A stretch of 64,000 bases of DNA from Clostridiales bacterium (lineage in GTDB: Bacteria; Bacillota; Clostridia; Christensenellales; Borkfalkiaceae), in NCBI GenBank assembly GCA_015055505.1, contig SVIB01000002.1, forward strand, positions 1-64,000, in the 5' to 3' direction. The notes beneath the pieces were generated by a model. The model was not told where the DNA came from. It was given only the letters and a program-made list of their open reading frames with translations, and ran no database searches. Shown here in pieces: positions 60,301-64,000 of this stretch. Within the stretch, counting starts at the first letter, position 1, and every line of letters begins with the position of its first letter. The translations under genes were made by a program, and so were the position numbers.

Positions 60301-60522
60301 TTATTCTATTTCAATCATTTCAGCATCTGCCTTTCTTATAGAAAGTTCATATCCCCTTAAATTAAGTTCAAGCGGATCACCTAAAGGCGCAACCTTTCTT
60401 ACTGTAATTTTTACACCTTTCGTAATGCCCATATCCATAATTCTGCGTTTTACTGCCCCCTCGCCGTAAAGTTTAACGACAATACCGCTTTCTCCCACTT
60501 TTAAATCTCTTACAGTTCTCAT
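60301..60522 (-). CDS. feoA: Ferrous iron transport protein A
   Basis: VRDLKVGESGIVVKLYGEGAVKRRIMDMGITKGVKITVRKVAPLGDPLELNLRGYELSIRKADAEMIEI. Confidence 0.95.
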   Translation of the reverse strand: MRTVRDLKVGESGIVVKLYGEGAVKRRIMDMGITKGVKITVRKVAPLGDPLELNLRGYELSIRKADAEMIEIE

Positions 60523-60533
60523 AAACTCTCCAA

Positions 60534-60549
60534 GTTAGCAAAGGCTAAC
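60534..60549. promoter_or_regulatory. DtxR-like operator candidate 1
   Basis: Perfect dyad GTTAGC-AAAG-GCTAAC in the feoA/dtxR divergent region. Confidence 0.7.
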
Positions 60550-60568
60550 TATGTGATTAAAAAATCAA

Positions 60569-60584
60569 GTTAGCATTTGCTAAC
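60569..60584. promoter_or_regulatory. DtxR-like operator candidate 2
   Basis: Perfect dyad GTTAGC-ATTT-GCTAAC. Confidence 0.7.
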
Positions 60585-60727
60585 CGTGATTTATTATACG
60601 ATATTTTTATTCGGTTGTCAACAGTTTTTTGACAAATTTATTAAAATTTTTTACACAAATTTAAAAGAGAGTTGAAAATACCGTTTAATTATGTTAAAAT
60701 ATGTTTATCATATACGAGGAGAGTAAA

Positions 60728-61087
60728 ATGGCACTTCACGAATCGGGGCAAATGTACCTCGAAAGCATACTTGTTTTACAAAATAAAAACGGTTCCGTCC
60801 GCTCAATAGACATAGTTGAACATATGGGTTATTCTAAACCCAGCGTATCCCGTGCTGTCGGGCTTTTAAAAAGCGGAGAATATATAACCGTTGACAAAAA
60901 CGGGTATATTACTCTTACAGAAAAGGGGCGCACCGAGGCTGAAAAAATTTACGAGCGCCACGGTATTATCGCAAAAATTTTAATGCACTTAGGTGTAACT
61001 GAAAGCACTGCGACCGAAGACGCGTGCAAAATAGAACACGTTATAAGCGACGAATCTATTGAGGCAATCAAAAAATATTTAGGGTAA
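60728..61087 (+). CDS. DtxR/MntR family metal-dependent regulator
   Basis: MALHESGQMYLESILVLQNKNGSVRSIDIVEHMGYSKPSVSRAVGLLKSGEYI. Confidence 0.92.
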   Translation: MALHESGQMYLESILVLQNKNGSVRSIDIVEHMGYSKPSVSRAVGLLKSGEYITVDKNGYITLTEKGRTEAEKIYERHGIIAKILMHLGVTESTATEDACKIEHVISDESIEAIKKYLG

Positions 61088-61088
61088 A

Positions 61089-61838
61089 ATGAACGCTAAA
61101 AATAATCATTATATAAATAATAAATATAGACGAAAGACGGCAGATTTAATTTTTTCCGCCGTTTTTATTATCGTTCAAACAATTCTCTACCTTATATTTA
61201 TGTGGATTGATTGGACTAGCACGGTAGACACGACCGCCTACAAATATACATCCATTTGTCTTTGCCTTATTTTTTCGCTATACCTTGCTTTTAAAAACGG
61301 AATTGACGGCGGTATAATTTTTCTCGCAATGGTATTTACCGTTTTGTCGGATACGGTAACTTTAGTTATAAACGATTATTTCGTTTTAGGCGTTTCCCTT
61401 TTTATTCCTGCGCAGTTTTTATATGCTCTCCGTATGAGATTTTGGAGTAAAAAACCACTCTATAAGTCGATTATTGCGAGATTTTCAATTATCATAGCGC
61501 TTATAATTTTACTTTTTTTATTTAATGCAATCGACCCTCTTACTTTAGTTACCGCAATATATTTTTCAATGCTTTTATATAACGCAGTAGAGAGTGTTTT
61601 CTTTGCAAAGACTCCCTCGCAAATACTTTTTTCAATAGGGCTTTGGCTATTTGTTTGCTGTGACGTGTGCGTTGGGCTTTTTAATATTTCAAGCGTATTT
61701 GAGGTAACCTTATCTCCTCGTTTTGATTATGCAGTAAGCGTACTTATGTGGGGATTTTACCTTCCCTCTCAAATACTGATTGTTTTTTCTTCTAATAAAA
61801 ATTTAATAAAATCTATTGACCAATTAAAATTTAAGTGA
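61089..61838 (+). CDS. Multi-pass membrane protein, possibly YhhN-like
   Basis: About 7-8 hydrophobic segments; begins 1 nt after the DtxR stop codon. Confidence 0.5.
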   Translation: MNAKNNHYINNKYRRKTADLIFSAVFIIVQTILYLIFMWIDWTSTVDTTAYKYTSICLCLIFSLYLAFKNGIDGGIIFLAMVFTVLSDTVTLVINDYFVLGVSLFIPAQFLYALRMRFWSKKPLYKSIIARFSIIIALIILLFLFNAIDPLTLVTAIYFSMLLYNAVESVFFAKTPSQILFSIGLWLFVCCDVCVGLFNISSVFEVTLSPRFDYAVSVLMWGFYLPSQILIVFSSNKNLIKSIDQLKFK

Positions 61839-61850
61839 TATAATAATTTC

Positions 61851-62136
61851 ATACAAACCGTTGAAGCGGAGATAACGGCAAATAAGCCTACACAGAGAGC
61901 CCGTGATGATGAGAGTCGGGTTAGAAACTGTTTGTCAAATGGACCGCCGAGGGTGCAGTCAAAGAAAGTTAAACTTTTGAGTATTCTGCAACGTAAAGAC
62001 GCACGTCAGTCGTCTGGGATATGTTAGTATCCTTAAAAGCGCGTTACTGAAATTATATTCAGCAACGAAACCGAGGTGGCACCGCGGATAGTATCTATTC
62101 GTCCTTGGCAGATTTTTCTGCCGAGGCGTTTTTTAT
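61851..62136 (+). promoter_or_regulatory. T-box riboswitch, Trp-type specifier candidate, with terminator
   Basis: GAGGTGGCACCGCGG T-box at ~62073-62087; candidate TGG specifier at 61940-61942; terminator CCTTGGCAGATTTTTCTGCCGAGGCGTTTTTT. Confidence 0.93.
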
Positions 62137-62223
62137 TTTTGGATATAAAAAGCACGCGTACGTTATTAAGGTCTGTATACTTTGCAAAACGGTTTTATAT
62201 ACTTTATGAAAGGAGAGAAAAAA

Positions 62224-63456
62224 ATGATTTTCAACCAAACTGATTTTGACACTTACTTTAAACACTACCCAACAAAAGATGGGTTTTACGGCAACTACGG
62301 CGGAGCATACGTAAACGACCAATTAAAAAAGGCTATGGACGAAATTGCTGACGCCTATTTTACCATTTGTAAATCTTCGCGTTTTATTGACGAACTTAGA
62401 AAAATACGCAGAGATTTTCAAGGCAGACCGACTCCTATTACCTACTTAGAAAAACTTTCAAAACGCATTGGTAAGGTACAACTGTATGCAAAAAGAGAAG
62501 ATTTAAACCACACCGGAGCGCACAAAATAAACCATTGTATGGGAGAGGCTTTACTCGCTAAATATATGGGCAAGAAAAAAATAATTGCCGAAACCGGCGC
62601 AGGTCAACACGGAGTTGCTATCGCAACGGCTGCGGCATATTTTGGGCTGGAATGTGAAGTTTATATGGGTGCGGTTGATATAAAAAAACAAGCGCCTAAC
62701 GTTGCAAGAATGAAAATTTTAGGAGCGAAAGTTATTGAAGTTACCGAAGGCGAGCAAACTCTAAAAGAGGCTGTTGACGCTGCTTTTAAAGCATACTCGC
62801 AAGAATATGAAAACGCGATATACTGTATTGGCTCGGTCGTAGGACCTCACCCCTTCCCCATGATGGTAAGGGATTTCCAAAGCGTCGTGGGAATTGAAGC
62901 GCGCGAACAGTTTACCTCATTAACGGGAGAACTTCCCGACGCAGTTGTCGCTTGCGTTGGCGGTGGTTCTAACGCTATGGGGATTTTTTCGGGATTTTTA
63001 AATTACCCCGTTGATTTATACGGGGTTGAACCTCTTGGAAAAGGCTTATCTTTCGGTAACCACGCCGCAAGTCTTAACTACGGACAGGAAGGCATTATGC
63101 ACGGATTTAACAGTATTATGTTAAAAGACGAAAACGGAAACCCCGCTCCCGTTTATTCGGTTGCAAGCGGATTAGACTATCCGTCGTCCGGCCCCGAACA
63201 CGCCTTTTTACGTGATTTAGGCCGAGTCAAATATGACGTTATCGGCGACGACGAAACCATAAACGCCTTCTTTGCCCTTTCTAAACTTGAAGGAATTATT
63301 CCCGCAATAGAAAGCGCACACGCCGTTGCCTACGCAGTTCAACTTGCAAAAAAATTAAATACGGGCTCTATTCTTATAAACCTTTCTGGTCGTGGGGATA
63401 AGGATATGGATTTCATAATCGAAAAGTACGGAATCCCCGAAAAAATCACTCTATAA
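62224..63456 (+). CDS. trpB: Tryptophan synthase beta chain
   Basis: [53 protein letters not shown]. Confidence 0.96.
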   Translation: MIFNQTDFDTYFKHYPTKDGFYGNYGGAYVNDQLKKAMDEIADAYFTICKSSRFIDELRKIRRDFQGRPTPITYLEKLSKRIGKVQLYAKREDLNHTGAHKINHCMGEALLAKYMGKKKIIAETGAGQHGVAIATAAAYFGLECEVYMGAVDIKKQAPNVARMKILGAKVIEVTEGEQTLKEAVDAAFKAYSQEYENAIYCIGSVVGPHPFPMMVRDFQSVVGIEAREQFTSLTGELPDAVVACVGGGSNAMGIFSGFLNYPVDLYGVEPLGKGLSFGNHAASLNYGQEGIMHGFNSIMLKDENGNPAPVYSVASGLDYPSSGPEHAFLRDLGRVKYDVIGDDETINAFFALSKLEGIIPAIESAHAVAYAVQLAKKLNTGSILINLSGRGDKDMDFIIEKYGIPEKITL

Positions 63457-63473
63457 GTCGATTATATTAAAAA

Positions 63474-63515
63474 AAGTCCTCGCTTTCAAACGAAAGCGAG
63501 GACTAATTATTTTAT
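63474..63515. terminator. Terminator at the trpB/PAP2 convergent junction
   Basis: AGTCCTCGCTTTCAAACGAAAGCGAGGACT. Confidence 0.85.
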
Positions 63516-64000
63516 ACTTTACTTATCTTTTTCATAATAATTTTTGAAACCCAAGCGGATAAATACGTCCACCCAGCGCCAAATAAAACGTCGGTTAAAT
63601 AATGTGCGCCTACGACAATTCTTGACAACGCGACGAGCGCGGTAAAGAGAAATGAAACGCCTATCATAATTCCTTTAAGTTTTACTCTCTTTCCCTCTTC
63701 AAGACCAAGAAAGTCGGGTAAAAAGATAAGAGTAAACGACATTGCCGCAGCGCAGGTATGCCCCGACGGGAAGGATTTATATCCATCCTTCGCAATTCCC
63801 AAAGCGAGCATTTCCTCGGTCACTACCCTTTTTCCGTTTATTACGAACCATTTACTGTAATCAATTAAACTGTCTAATTCGTGATACTCTAAAACCTTTA
63901 TAGCGCGGTAACGCTGTCTGCCAACTATACTTTTCACTCCTTGAACCCAACCTTGAGCCAATATCAGCGCAATCAAAACACTAAAAGAAAAAGCAATAAG
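63512..64000 (-). CDS. PAP2-family phosphatase, N-terminus probably beyond the window
   Basis: KSFPSGHTCAAAMS; LSRIVVGAHYLTDVLFG; no in-frame stop seen to the window edge. Confidence 0.85.
   Translation of the reverse strand, partial: LIAFSFSVLIALILAQGWVQGVKSIVGRQRYRAIKVLEYHELDSLIDYSKWFVINGKRVVTEEMLALGIAKDGYKSFPSGHTCAAAMSFTLIFLPDFLGLEEGKRVKLKGIMIGVSFLFTALVALSRIVVGAHYLTDVLFGAGWTYLSAWVSKIIMKKISKV

Noticed and set aside
62095-62322. Minus-strand ORF of 75 aa
   Set aside because: Antisense to the T-box terminator and trpB start.

Overview
The window is a low-GC, gene-dense bacterial chromosome segment, most likely Firmicutes/Clostridia-like judging by SpoVG, YlbJ, CdaR/PucR, EFR1, FeoAB, T-box and FMN riboswitch content. 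It is mostly housekeeping: cell wall (murC, murF, ddl, mreB), translation (prfA, prmC, rpmE, rlmD, rsmD, obg, yhbY, rsfS, tsaB, tsaE, rimI), cofactors (coaD, nadD-yqeK), DNA repair (rarA, nth), capsule regulation (cpsB, cpsD, wzz), fucose isomerase, an [FeFe] hydrogenase, a Feo iron cluster and an orphan trpB. RNA features are rnpB, an FMN riboswitch, a Trp-type T-box and one tRNA-Ser(GGA). I see no CRISPR array, prophage or intact transposon. The main unexplained signals are: (1) a dispersed ~24-bp motif, consensus AAAGTSNGNCTATAAGTYGATTAT, with about 25 copies in both orientations, clustering at stop codons and gene junctions but also inside conserved genes in several reading frames; (2) a 167-bp tandem repeat whose two units differ by compensatory changes that preserve nested stems, suggesting a structured RNA on the + strand; (3) two ~125-bp elements 30 kb apart with the same closing stem and covarying hairpins; (4) duplications of both ends of the tRNA-Ser gene; (5) several fusion or unusual proteins, including a sugar transferase-acyltransferase fusion at the window edge that is missing from the supplied ORF track.
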